Of a stretch of 64,000 nucleotides of DNA, positions 24,433 to 32,704 are shown piece by piece (position 1 is the first letter of the stretch; every line of letters begins with the position of its first letter). The translations under genes and the position numbers were made by a program. The DNA comes from a virus, in the IMG/VR virus record IMGVR_UViG_3300037065_000037, positions 1-64,000 of that record; one strand, written 5' to 3'. Under the pieces are notes generated by a model, which saw only the letters and a program-made list of their open reading frames with translations, had not been told where the DNA came from and made no database searches.

Positions 24433-25668
24433 CTAATTTCCCGTCACGGTGCAGAACGCTCCCCAGCCGGAATTGTCAATGGCCAGCGAGATAGTTGATA
24501 GTGTCCACGCATAAGTTGCCAAGCCTGACGCATAGTCATTACCAGTGGTGCAGGATGCGCCCGAAGCGCATCTGGACGGCAGGCATGTGACGTTCTGAAT
24601 TGTGTTCGGCAGCGCATACGGTAAAGTGTACGTGTGCGTCACTTGTATATCCGGTGCCGCGTAGAATTGCTCCCAGATAAGCCCGTTCGCGTCTGTCCAA
24701 TAGCAGCCATTCGAGTTGCATGTGCGCGCCGTCGCTGTACCCGCAACGATTGCCGTTATTCTGCCGTAGATATCCACGGTGATTGAAGACGGGTAGGCAT
24801 AGGTTCCTGCTGTGACGCCACTGGTTGCTGCTCCCAAAGTAAAGGTTCCGCTTGAGGTGACCGGAGAGCCGCTGACCGTCAAGGGTGATCCTGCCGCCAC
24901 CGTTACTGCAACGCTGGTGACGGTACCGTTTCCCGTGCCGCATGGAATACCGCTACCGCTTACTACGCCGCCGGCGACAGACAGACAACCGGATTTTCCG
25001 CCAAGGATACTATCCGCCGTGGTCTGTGGCGTGGAGTCGTCCAAGATCCACGAAGCGGTAAGCGCCTCTTGCGGTCCGATGGTAACGGTGAAGCTCTGGG
25101 GGCACCCGTCTATGCACAGGCCGACAGCAGGATCGTAAGTTAACGTGGCGTATCCGGCGAACTCGCCGTACGAATTAACCTGGACGTCGGTATTGCTGCC
25201 ACCGGGGGTGCCGCTGCCACCGCCCCCACTGCCTTTGCAAGGATCGGTTGGAACTGCTGCGGTAACTTCAGCCGAGATGTCCTCGGTTCCGCCGCCGCCA
25301 GTGACCGGAATCGCGACCAGAAAGCCATTATTGGTTGCCCCAGCGGGACAGGCCACAGTGAAGGCAAAAGTCCAAGTTGAGGGTGATGGGCAGATCTGCG
25401 CAGTGTCAGCGAGCAAGATTGAGAAATGTCCGTTAGAGTCCAGCCGACCGTTTACCGTGGTCTGGAAGGTAGACACGCAGCCAAGCAGTCCGAGTTGAAC
25501 CGAAGAGGAAAGATTGGTCCAGGAGGCGCCAAAGGTTCCATTGGCCAAAGCTGAAACCGTGGCCGTAGTCTGGACGTAGCCAGAGGGGATCTGCGCCGAC
25601 AGAGAGCAAGGGACAGAAGCGCCAGCGAGCGCGAGCAACGCCACCACGCGTTTGACAGAATTTTTCAC
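24433..25668 (-). CDS. Secreted tail-fibre-like protein
   Basis: 411 residues from GTG 25668, preceded by AAGGAGGAATCCA. It starts with a signal peptide (KRVVALLALAGASVPCSLSA). GNGTVTSVAVTVAAGSPLTV and the following VSGSPVTSSGTFTL form the repeat typical of phage tail fibres, and a Cys-rich C-terminal tip follows. The N-terminal part shares its pattern with the adhesin gene at 45671. Likely one of several receptor-binding proteins. Confidence 0.7.
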   Translation of the reverse strand: MKNSVKRVVALLALAGASVPCSLSAQIPSGYVQTTATVSALANGTFGASWTNLSSSVQLGLLGCVSTFQTTVNGRLDSNGHFSILLADTAQICPSPSTWTFAFTVACPAGATNNGFLVAIPVTGGGGTEDISAEVTAAVPTDPCKGSGGGGSGTPGGSNTDVQVNSYGEFAGYATLTYDPAVGLCIDGCPQSFTVTIGPQEALTASWILDDSTPQTTADSILGGKSGCLSVAGGVVSGSGIPCGTGNGTVTSVAVTVAAGSPLTVSGSPVTSSGTFTLGAATSGVTAGTYAYPSSITVDIYGRITAIVAGTATARTCNSNGCYWTDANGLIWEQFYAAPDIQVTHTYTLPYALPNTIQNVTCLPSRCASGASCTTGNDYASGLATYAWTLSTISLAIDNSGWGAFCTVTGN

Positions 25669-28196
25669 TGGATTCCTCCTTGTGCTTCAGGCAGATATTG
25701 CTCTTGCTGGTCAGGCCTACTTTGGCTTCGCTGCATTGCGGCGGCATACGCGGCGAGCAACGGACTGACCGGCACGCCGCGCCCTTTGGCCGCGGCCACA
25801 ATGTTTGGCAGCTCTCCGCGCAGTTCAGACGGAATCTGCGCGACTTGCTGTCGGGTAGGACGAGTGAGAAATTCTCTAACATCGGGATGAGCAAGTAGCT
25901 CTTCGATAGCCATACTGGTAGCTCCAGCGGCCGGAATGGCCGCCAGGCCATTAGGCTCAACCTCTTTTCCCCGCATGAGATCGCTTAGCATGTGAAATGC
26001 GGGCCAGACCATAGCGAGCCGGATCAGACTGCCTGCTGCTGATGATCCGCGACGCTCAACGGCGGCTTCGTTGGCACGGCGCAAGTCAGCCTCAGAAATC
26101 ACTTGAGTAGGTGTGATTTTGGGCGCATGAAATGGCACAGCTTCAGGCTCAGGTAGAATCGGAGGCAGAGGTGCATTGACCGCACGGGGCTCAGGGGCGG
26201 ATTCCATAATTGGGGGCAGAGATAGATTAGCCCCGGCAGGAACGGGCTGAACCTTTGGCGCGGGAATATCCGCAACGGTCTTACGAGCTGGAATTGAAAC
26301 TTTGGTTTGCGCCGTTTGCCGAACTTTTTGAGCGAGGTTGGCCAAGCTGTCGCTGTATTGGCGTAGATTGGCTACACCGCGATCGCCGGCGTCGCCGGCA
26401 AATTTATCGACGGCGGTAAGAGGATCTTTAGCCAAGAGTGCCTGGGCAATGGGCGAGCCTGAACTAGACGGCCCGGTCGGGTCGTGGAACGCTTTCATAT
26501 AGTCACGGTAAAACGCGCGCGCAGCTTGAAATTGGGGGCCCGTGTCGTGCGCATCAGCTAACTGTTGCATCTGATCGCCAATAAAACCATGAACCTGCTG
26601 AAGCGCTTTGTAAATGTCTCCTTTACCGGGCTGAGGACCGTCGGCGATTTTGGCCCCAGTCTCTTCGTAAAACCCTTGAAGATCGTTCCAAGAAATAGGC
26701 TTGGTTCCTTGACCGATTGCCGCTTGCCATACGTCGGGCGGAAGTACACGCGAAAGCGTGTCACGCATCTGCGGGCTGGTAATCGCGGCGTGAAAGTCCT
26801 TATATCCAAGGTTTTGCGCGGTTTGATTGGCTAGGGCAAGTTCTGGGCCGGGTTCTCCTGTAGAGAGCATCGCGTTGAATTCACGAACTTTCTCCGGCGA
26901 CCCACGGATCCACTTTTCCTGCGCGGCTTTAACAGCGTCAGTCAAGGCGTCTGAGGGGAGAGAAGCGCTGGACATACGCTCACGGACAACATCATACAGT
27001 GAGTTGGCCCGTTCACGAAGAGAGCGGTCAAGCTGATTCAACCCATAGATGAGCTGGCTCCCGCCTACTTGCATTTGGACAGCTTGATCAGACTTGGCGC
27101 GCTCAGCCGCAGTAGCTGCGCGGTTTTGCTGCGCAACTTGACCAATTTTATGTGCGTGCTCACGTTCCGCCGCGGTATTGGCCTTTTGCGCCGCAGCGCG
27201 CGCCTGTTGGAATTTTTCTTTTGCGTCTCGAACAGATTGGTCGTACTTCTGTTTGGCGGCCAACTGCTTTTCCTGGTACTGCGCTCGATCGGCGGCAGTC
27301 CCTGTGCGAGCTTTTTCCTGAGCGACGCGCGTATCCTGCGCATACTTTTGCTTAAGTCGAAGCAACTCGGCCTTGTGGCTCTCTAACGCCTCAGCCTGCT
27401 TCTCTTGCCAGGTTTGCTGCGCGTCGGCCCTTCGATCGGCATTGTGCAAGCTGATCTTACGATTATCTTCAGCAACCTGTCGCGCGAGATTACGCGCTAC
27501 GCCGGGGCCGGAGCCAGCCAATCGCCGAATGACAGATTGCGCCGCCTCAGGCGCAGCGTGTAGCGCCTTGCCCGCGGCCTTGGGTGCGAGGGCCAGTGCG
27601 GCGTTACCCAGCGCTGTTCCCGCTGCACCCGCGTAGTTTCCTGTTCCGATCTGTTCGCCTTCCAGCTCGCCTAACTGTGCAGCCCAAGGGCCAGCCATGG
27701 GCACGGCAGCTGCTAGTCCATGGCCAAGAGCTTTCTCACGATGCTCTACAGCCTTTGCTGATGGGTGCATGGATGTCCAAGACGTTTCTTTACCAGCTTG
27801 CTGAAATTCTGACCTCGCTTGCCTTCCCTGCTCGACTTGGGGGTCGACCAACATACGCTTTGCCGCCAAGACAGCCCGGCCGACAATTGGCGAAGCGTCC
27901 TGCCACAAGCTTACCCCTGGTCGTGCATTTACGATCCGGGCCTCAACTGGATTCTGCGGGCCTTCGTAAATGGCCGATTTGAGTCCTTTGGCTGCGCCTA
28001 TGAAGGGCGCGGCCAAGGAAGACAAAAAACCTTCCTGAGACGCTGCGGACGGCTGCGGTGCCGGAGGTGGAGCAAAGCTACGCTGAGGCGCAGAGACAGC
28101 TTTATCTTCATACTGCGCCCACTTGTCGGGCTTGGCCTTAGCAGCGGGCGCGGCAACCTCGTATTGTGCCCATTTATCTGGCTTATTGACGGGCAT
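25665..28196 (-). CDS. Large internal virion-like protein
   Basis: 843 residues. KPDKWAQYE occurs twice in the first 30 residues. Residues about 245-400 form a long charged coiled coil; before it is an Ala/Gly-rich hydrophobic stretch (HGLAAAVPMAGPWAAQLGEL). A Pro-rich linker and a last helical domain follow. Size, order and position next to the nozzle/adaptor region resemble the ejection (internal virion) proteins of podoviruses, which cross the host envelope with the DNA. No lysozyme motif seen. Confidence 0.6.
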   Translation of the reverse strand: MPVNKPDKWAQYEVAAPAAKAKPDKWAQYEDKAVSAPQRSFAPPPAPQPSAASQEGFLSSLAAPFIGAAKGLKSAIYEGPQNPVEARIVNARPGVSLWQDASPIVGRAVLAAKRMLVDPQVEQGRQARSEFQQAGKETSWTSMHPSAKAVEHREKALGHGLAAAVPMAGPWAAQLGELEGEQIGTGNYAGAAGTALGNAALALAPKAAGKALHAAPEAAQSVIRRLAGSGPGVARNLARQVAEDNRKISLHNADRRADAQQTWQEKQAEALESHKAELLRLKQKYAQDTRVAQEKARTGTAADRAQYQEKQLAAKQKYDQSVRDAKEKFQQARAAAQKANTAAEREHAHKIGQVAQQNRAATAAERAKSDQAVQMQVGGSQLIYGLNQLDRSLRERANSLYDVVRERMSSASLPSDALTDAVKAAQEKWIRGSPEKVREFNAMLSTGEPGPELALANQTAQNLGYKDFHAAITSPQMRDTLSRVLPPDVWQAAIGQGTKPISWNDLQGFYEETGAKIADGPQPGKGDIYKALQQVHGFIGDQMQQLADAHDTGPQFQAARAFYRDYMKAFHDPTGPSSSGSPIAQALLAKDPLTAVDKFAGDAGDRGVANLRQYSDSLANLAQKVRQTAQTKVSIPARKTVADIPAPKVQPVPAGANLSLPPIMESAPEPRAVNAPLPPILPEPEAVPFHAPKITPTQVISEADLRRANEAAVERRGSSAAGSLIRLAMVWPAFHMLSDLMRGKEVEPNGLAAIPAAGATSMAIEELLAHPDVREFLTRPTRQQVAQIPSELRGELPNIVAAAKGRGVPVSPLLAAYAAAMQRSQSRPDQQEQYLPEAQGGIQ

Positions 28197-29628
28197 CAGG
28201 ATGATCCTTCTTAAACTCGGCTACTTGGCTACGAGGAATGTTGTAAGTCTTGCCCCCGGCATGGAGAGCTACCGTACCTTTTGGCGGGCTCGTGTGGCTT
28301 CCAGTTCCGCCGGCCGCTCTCGGTCCCGGTCCCGGTGCGGCCGTGCCTTGAGTCTGTTGAATCGCCCCACTCAGATCCACACCGTAAGTTGCTCCGGTAT
28401 CCTTGACTTGTTGCCACTGCAGGTCATTACGCTGCCGGGCGAGATCCACCATCTGGCCGACTTGTTGGCCAGTGAGGTTAGTTCCCCCCTTAGGCCCGTC
28501 ATAGATAAAGTCGCCATTCATATCGCGATGGCCTATGGATGAAAGCTTAGTCTCCAGCCACGGCGCGGACCGTTCTGCATCGTTGATAGTCGCCTTGGAC
28601 ACATGGGTGCCCTTCTGCGCGCCAAGGGTCATCCCGATGTGGTTCATCAAGAGAGAAACCATCGCCTGCTGGTTTCCTTGGTAAGCTTCTTGCGCATTCT
28701 GCTGCATGATTCTGAATCGGGTTTGTGCGTCCCTGGCCACACCGAATTCTTTACCAATCGTGGCGGCGATTGCAGGCGGAAGAGGAATGGACGAGCCACC
28801 ACCGTTGGCAAACGTAAGGCCGCCAGTACGCCGATTGAAGCTTCCCATCGCGATCGATTCAGTTTGTGGGTTGTAGGAGGCCATCGGCTCGAACAATCCT
28901 GTCTCTGCAAAGGTTGTCTGCGGCCTGAAGTCAGGCATCGCATTTCCCGCGGCGTCCTGCCACTGCTTCTTACCAGGGTTGAAGAATCCGAACGCGTTGC
29001 GCCCGTGAGAAAGTCCTGGATGTGGAGCGCCGGGCTTCGGCTCAGGGGGCTTGTAGCCTGCCTCGACTGGCCGGGATACGATGTTTCCGGTTTCGTCTCG
29101 GCCAAACTCCACAAAGGACTTTCCGGTCGGATCAGCCGAACTAGGCTGCGGTTGACCTGCTGCTCCGGGTAGCGGAGTAAATTTGGCAGCGGGGGGTGGC
29201 TTTATGCCGTAAAACTCCGGCGCAACAGCCTCTTTCTGCTCCGGCGTAAGTTTGAGGCCCATCTTCTCTACAGAGTCAATGTAATTCTTGAACCTGGCTT
29301 CGTTAGACGGTGTGTCTGCTACGCGCTTCACCCCGGTCGGCGTGAAATAGTCGGTGTAATTTGATCCATCCTCGCTTTTGCCCTTACGTAGCGGGATGCC
29401 TAGCTGTTGTTGAACGGTCTGTCTCTCCTGCTCCTCTCTGGCGGCGAGTGCGTTTTGCTGGCGCGCGCCCTCAGCAGCGAGCTGCTGCACGATCATCTGG
29501 GCCTTGTGTGATTCGGCTTCCTGCGCAGCTTTGGCCGCATCCTGCGTCCGTTGGGTACGGATGTCCTGCGCGTCGGACAACGCTGGTCCGACTGGGCCAA
29601 GTACTGAGAGTGCGTTCCAGAATCCCAC
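28183..29628 (-). CDS. Internal virion-like protein
   Basis: 481 residues from GTG 29628 with AAAGGAG upstream. The N-terminus is helical and Gln/Ala-rich (AQEAESHKAQMIVQQLAAEG); the middle is Pro/Gly-rich. It overlaps the gene at 25665 and sits in the internal-protein position, so I group it with the ejection apparatus. No catalytic motif seen. Confidence 0.55.
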   Translation of the reverse strand: MGFWNALSVLGPVGPALSDAQDIRTQRTQDAAKAAQEAESHKAQMIVQQLAAEGARQQNALAAREEQERQTVQQQLGIPLRKGKSEDGSNYTDYFTPTGVKRVADTPSNEARFKNYIDSVEKMGLKLTPEQKEAVAPEFYGIKPPPAAKFTPLPGAAGQPQPSSADPTGKSFVEFGRDETGNIVSRPVEAGYKPPEPKPGAPHPGLSHGRNAFGFFNPGKKQWQDAAGNAMPDFRPQTTFAETGLFEPMASYNPQTESIAMGSFNRRTGGLTFANGGGSSIPLPPAIAATIGKEFGVARDAQTRFRIMQQNAQEAYQGNQQAMVSLLMNHIGMTLGAQKGTHVSKATINDAERSAPWLETKLSSIGHRDMNGDFIYDGPKGGTNLTGQQVGQMVDLARQRNDLQWQQVKDTGATYGVDLSGAIQQTQGTAAPGPGPRAAGGTGSHTSPPKGTVALHAGGKTYNIPRSQVAEFKKDHPDARQ

Positions 29629-29659
29629 GATTTAGCTCCTTTCCTGCCAAAGCACACGC

Positions 29660-30295
29660 TTAGTCTTCGCTACCACCGCCTGCACCCCCTGGGGTGTACA
29701 TCTCCGCCGTATAGTCTGGTTGCCAGGTTTGCGTCTGCTCGGTTGGAAGAGCTTGTCCTGGTGTGTCAGTCGTTTGTGGAGTAGAGCCTGAGTTCACCAA
29801 TTGGAGAAGCTGCTTGAGCGCAGCGCTGCCATTGTTCGCGCCGCCCAATGACGAAAAGGCCTTGGCCAGACTGGAAACACCATTTGCCGCTTGCGCGCCA
29901 GTATTAGCCGCCCCGCCGCCGAGATTCAGTGCTTGAAGCGCGTCCGAGTAGCCTGTTTTCTGATTCTCTTGTACGTAGGGCGCGATCGCTTGAGATTGAA
30001 CCTGCGCAGCGATCTGCGGCGACTCTGACAATCCGCGTTGCGCAAGATAAGCCTGTGTATTATTGCCTACGGCCGAGTTGAGCCCGGCGGTCAAGGGCTT
30101 AGTGAACTTGGACGCGTAAGCATTCATTTTTGATGGGTCTTGCGCGTAGCTGCGGAGCTGATTTTGGTAGGCCTGGTTCTGATAGTTGTTGTACAGTCCG
30201 TAGCCAATAGAGCCAAGGTTGGCAAGATTTGTTGCGCTTTTGGTTGCAGATGAATTGCCGACCGATTGGAGCGCCGAATTGATGGATTCTGTCAT
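29660..30295 (-). CDS. Hypothetical virion-associated protein
   Basis: 211 residues from ATG 30295, chosen because AAAGGA precedes it; the frame is open further upstream over the neighbour. Ala/Asn/Gln-rich, low complexity, with NNYQNQAYQNQLRSYAQD near residue 40. It is probably a structural protein of the internal or neck region. Confidence 0.6.
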   Translation of the reverse strand: MTESINSALQSVGNSSATKSATNLANLGSIGYGLYNNYQNQAYQNQLRSYAQDPSKMNAYASKFTKPLTAGLNSAVGNNTQAYLAQRGLSESPQIAAQVQSQAIAPYVQENQKTGYSDALQALNLGGGAANTGAQAANGVSSLAKAFSSLGGANNGSAALKQLLQLVNSGSTPQTTDTPGQALPTEQTQTWQPDYTAEMYTPGGAGGGSED

Positions 30296-30335
30296 TGGGC
30301 TAAGTCCTTTGCTTGCACTTTCCTTCGCGTTATGG

Positions 30336-30956
30336 CTAAACGAGAGGGTTGGCCAGTTCGTGGTAGGGCTGCGGCTGTGCAGTTTGTGACTGCCAGTTAC
30401 CACCGGAGATTGTAGAGGCGGAGTTGGCGCCGCCGCTTCCTCCCCCGCCACGCAAAGCTGCCAAGATTGACGCTATGGCCGAGGAAGAATCCGTACCGGC
30501 ACCTGTTCCGCCGCCACTACTGTTCGCGCTCAGCGTCGTAGGTGAGATGGATGAGCTCGCGCCGACGCCACTAGCCATGCCCCCGCCAGTTGCGTTTGCT
30601 GTGTCAGCGATTGCGGTACTCGTCGTGCCTGCGTTTGCGTTCGATCCTGTGCCTGAGTTTGAGCCTGTACCCGAGGCGGTTGAATACCCTGGATACCCGG
30701 CCAGCAGGTCAGTCAAAGCTGCCGTACCCGAGTCTGTCAATGATCCGCCAGTTTGCTGCTGTGCCTGACCCTGCTGGCCGAGAACGGCCTCTCGCTTGGT
30801 AAGATTGGCTTGGGCAGCGGTAGACTGCGCTGACTTTTTTGCATTATCCGCTGTCGCGCTACGGGTTGCCTGACCCTCGTAGATAGAAGTTCCCACACCC
30901 GCCGCAGATGCCGCGATCGCCGCTATTGAGAGAGCTGTTCCAAGAGTACCTGCCAT
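30336..30956 (-). CDS. Hypothetical virion-associated protein
   Basis: 206 residues. ALSIAAIAASAAGVGTSIYE gives a hydrophobic N-terminus, then Gln-rich helices, then Gly/Ser/Ala low complexity. AAAGGAGGG precedes the ATG. Small proteins with such a hydrophobic start are common upstream of internal virion proteins. Function unknown. Confidence 0.6.
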   Translation of the reverse strand: MAGTLGTALSIAAIAASAAGVGTSIYEGQATRSATADNAKKSAQSTAAQANLTKREAVLGQQGQAQQQTGGSLTDSGTAALTDLLAGYPGYSTASGTGSNSGTGSNANAGTTSTAIADTANATGGGMASGVGASSSISPTTLSANSSGGGTGAGTDSSSAIASILAALRGGGGSGGANSASTISGGNWQSQTAQPQPYHELANPLV

Positions 30957-30980
30957 ATTGCTAACCCTCCTTTGTCAATT

Positions 30981-31451
30981 CTACTGACCCGTGACAGTAA
31001 TCGTGTCCTGGCTGCTGTCTTTGCGCGACATCAACTGGCCAGCTTCGGAGAAAATCTCATTTTCTGCTTCCTCAACAGTAGTAGCTGAAGTTGGAAAAAT
31101 CATTGTCATCTCGACCGCGCTACGAGTCAGGAACAATTGCTTCCGGCCAGCACAGCCAGGGATAACGCTGTATCCAGACAGTTCAAGCGTTTTATCACCG
31201 ACCACAACCGCGCAGTCGCCGTGTACGATCAATGTAGTTGCCAGCCTGATCAGCGACCCTATCATCCACTCTCCGGGGATCAGCCGAATCGTCCTTGCGT
31301 ACATTCCACCATGGAGAAGATGCTCAGTGGCGACGGGGACTTGTGGCTGAGCCAGGATTAGTTCCTGTGCCTGAGCCAACTTGTCAAGTGTCTCCGGCGA
31401 AGGCGGGGTTAACGCAGCGGTGATCGGAAGCGGAACAGCAAGGGCGCTCAT
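30981..31451 (-). CDS. Cupin-like protein
   Basis: 156 residues from the ATGA overlap at 31451. IRLIPGEWMIGSLIRLATTL, HGDCAVVVGD and the next beta strands resemble a phage cupin-like sugar-binding or enzymatic fold. It stands in a run of small accessory proteins in the structural operon. The fold call is tentative. Confidence 0.5.
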   Translation of the reverse strand: MSALAVPLPITAALTPPSPETLDKLAQAQELILAQPQVPVATEHLLHGGMYARTIRLIPGEWMIGSLIRLATTLIVHGDCAVVVGDKTLELSGYSVIPGCAGRKQLFLTRSAVEMTMIFPTSATTVEEAENEIFSEAGQLMSRKDSSQDTITVTGQ

Positions 31452-31969
31452 GCCGGGTCTCCATTCTCGCTCAGCCATCGCGTGTGCTGTGTGTGGGTCA
31501 AAGTGTACCCCTCGCGCCGGGAGAGCACCTTATCGAAGGCACTGCCGATACGAGACATGCAGGTCAGAGCCACACAACCAGAATCCACTGCATACTGTTC
31601 GGCAGTGGATAGAAGCTTCGCTCCAGCACCGGTGCCTCGATAAGCCGGATCGACAAACAGGGACTCAACAGTGGCGATAAGTTGTCCACTGTGGGGCATG
31701 ACAGCTCGGATAATTGAGATAAAGCCCACAATCAGAGCCGAAGGGTCTTTGCCTAGCAAAAAGTTACCGACATCAGTGTATGAATATGCTGCAAAGCACC
31801 GAAACGCTTTTACCTTTTCCATTGCTTCGTAAGTCTCACGCTGAGGCTCAGCGTCCGGGATCAAGCATTCTTTGGCGTAGGCACGGATCAGAGTATCCGA
31901 GTTCGGAGCGTCAAAAATCGCAGCGACAGGAACGTGAAGAATAATGATTTGGGCCTTGGTGTCTGTCAT
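31448..31969 (-). CDS. GNAT-family acetyltransferase
   Basis: 173 residues. VESLFVDPAYRGTGAGAKLL (about 107) is the acetyl-CoA binding motif A of GNAT enzymes, followed by a helix and LTCMSRIG. The substrate is unknown. It overlaps genes on both sides by four bases, so it belongs to the structural operon, where phage GNAT-like proteins sometimes occur. Confidence 0.8.
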   Translation of the reverse strand: MTDTKAQIIILHVPVAAIFDAPNSDTLIRAYAKECLIPDAEPQRETYEAMEKVKAFRCFAAYSYTDVGNFLLGKDPSALIVGFISIIRAVMPHSGQLIATVESLFVDPAYRGTGAGAKLLSTAEQYAVDSGCVALTCMSRIGSAFDKVLSRREGYTLTHTQHTRWLSENGDPA

Positions 31970-32403
31970 TGTGATTTTCCGTCCTCTTCCTCAATTCCAG
32001 GGAGTAACCCGCACCCCATAGCTCCTTGAAATGAAAGGCTTGTCCCCCCTACCATTCGAGTGACAATCCGAGCAATCTGGGCCTCTTCCGGGCGGTTGTC
32101 GGCCAGCAGAGTCAGAAACCCAACGCACCCCCGCACCCGCGCCTCAGCGAAGACTTGGGGAAAGGCTTCCTTGATCCAGTTTAGCGGAATTTCGGGGGGG
32201 AGTGGGGATACCGCGATCAGTCGCCACAACACTAACCAGCCGTGGCAGAAAGAAGTGACAACGATGGCAAAAGGCTCTGGGCTATCCCTGGTCTCTATGA
32301 TCCAAACCCATTCGGGAACCAAATATGGCATTCCGGTGTTTTGGAGGGCCGGAGGGAGGGTATCCGCCTCTCCCTCGCGAAGGTTACGAACGTAGATAGC
32401 CAT
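31966..32403 (-). CDS. Hypothetical protein, possible second GNAT-like fold
   Basis: 145 residues from ATG 32403. EWVWIIETRDSPEPFAIVV and GCVGFLTLLADNRPEEAQIA are compatible with a degenerate acetyltransferase fold; the acetyl-CoA loop is not clear. It may bind rather than modify its target. It overlaps the GNAT gene. Confidence 0.5.
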   Translation of the reverse strand: MAIYVRNLREGEADTLPPALQNTGMPYLVPEWVWIIETRDSPEPFAIVVTSFCHGWLVLWRLIAVSPLPPEIPLNWIKEAFPQVFAEARVRGCVGFLTLLADNRPEEAQIARIVTRMVGGTSLSFQGAMGCGLLPGIEEEDGKSQ

Positions 32404-32405
32404 GG

Positions 32406-32687
32406 TCACGCTAATCTCTGATTCTTTTTGGCTGCAATTTCAGCCAAGAGCATTGCCAATTTGGTTTCTGTCATGCGCTTTTGTTTGACGATCACTTCGC
32501 CAGTATCCATGTCTGCGCATCCGACTAGCGGGCAATGTGCTCTCCATCTTTTCCCCAGGTCGACGGACACGATGTACCGATTGGGAAAAACAAAGCTCAC
32601 GTGGTTTGCGCTATCTTTGTTCCCCAGTGCATAGTAAGGAAATGTTTCGACCGCAGAGGTGCGCTTAACTTCGTATTCGTTTTTCAT
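32406..32687 (-). CDS. Small hypothetical protein
   Basis: 93 residues, MKNEYEVKRTSAVETFPYYA at the start; SVDLGKRWRAHCPLVGCADM includes two Cys. AGGAGAAGA precedes the start. No family recognised; it separates the GNAT pair from the nozzle gene. Confidence 0.6.
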   Translation of the reverse strand: MKNEYEVKRTSAVETFPYYALGNKDSANHVSFVFPNRYIVSVDLGKRWRAHCPLVGCADMDTGEVIVKQKRMTETKLAMLLAEIAAKKNQRLA

Positions 32688-32704
32688 CTTCTTCTCCTGT
32701 CTTC

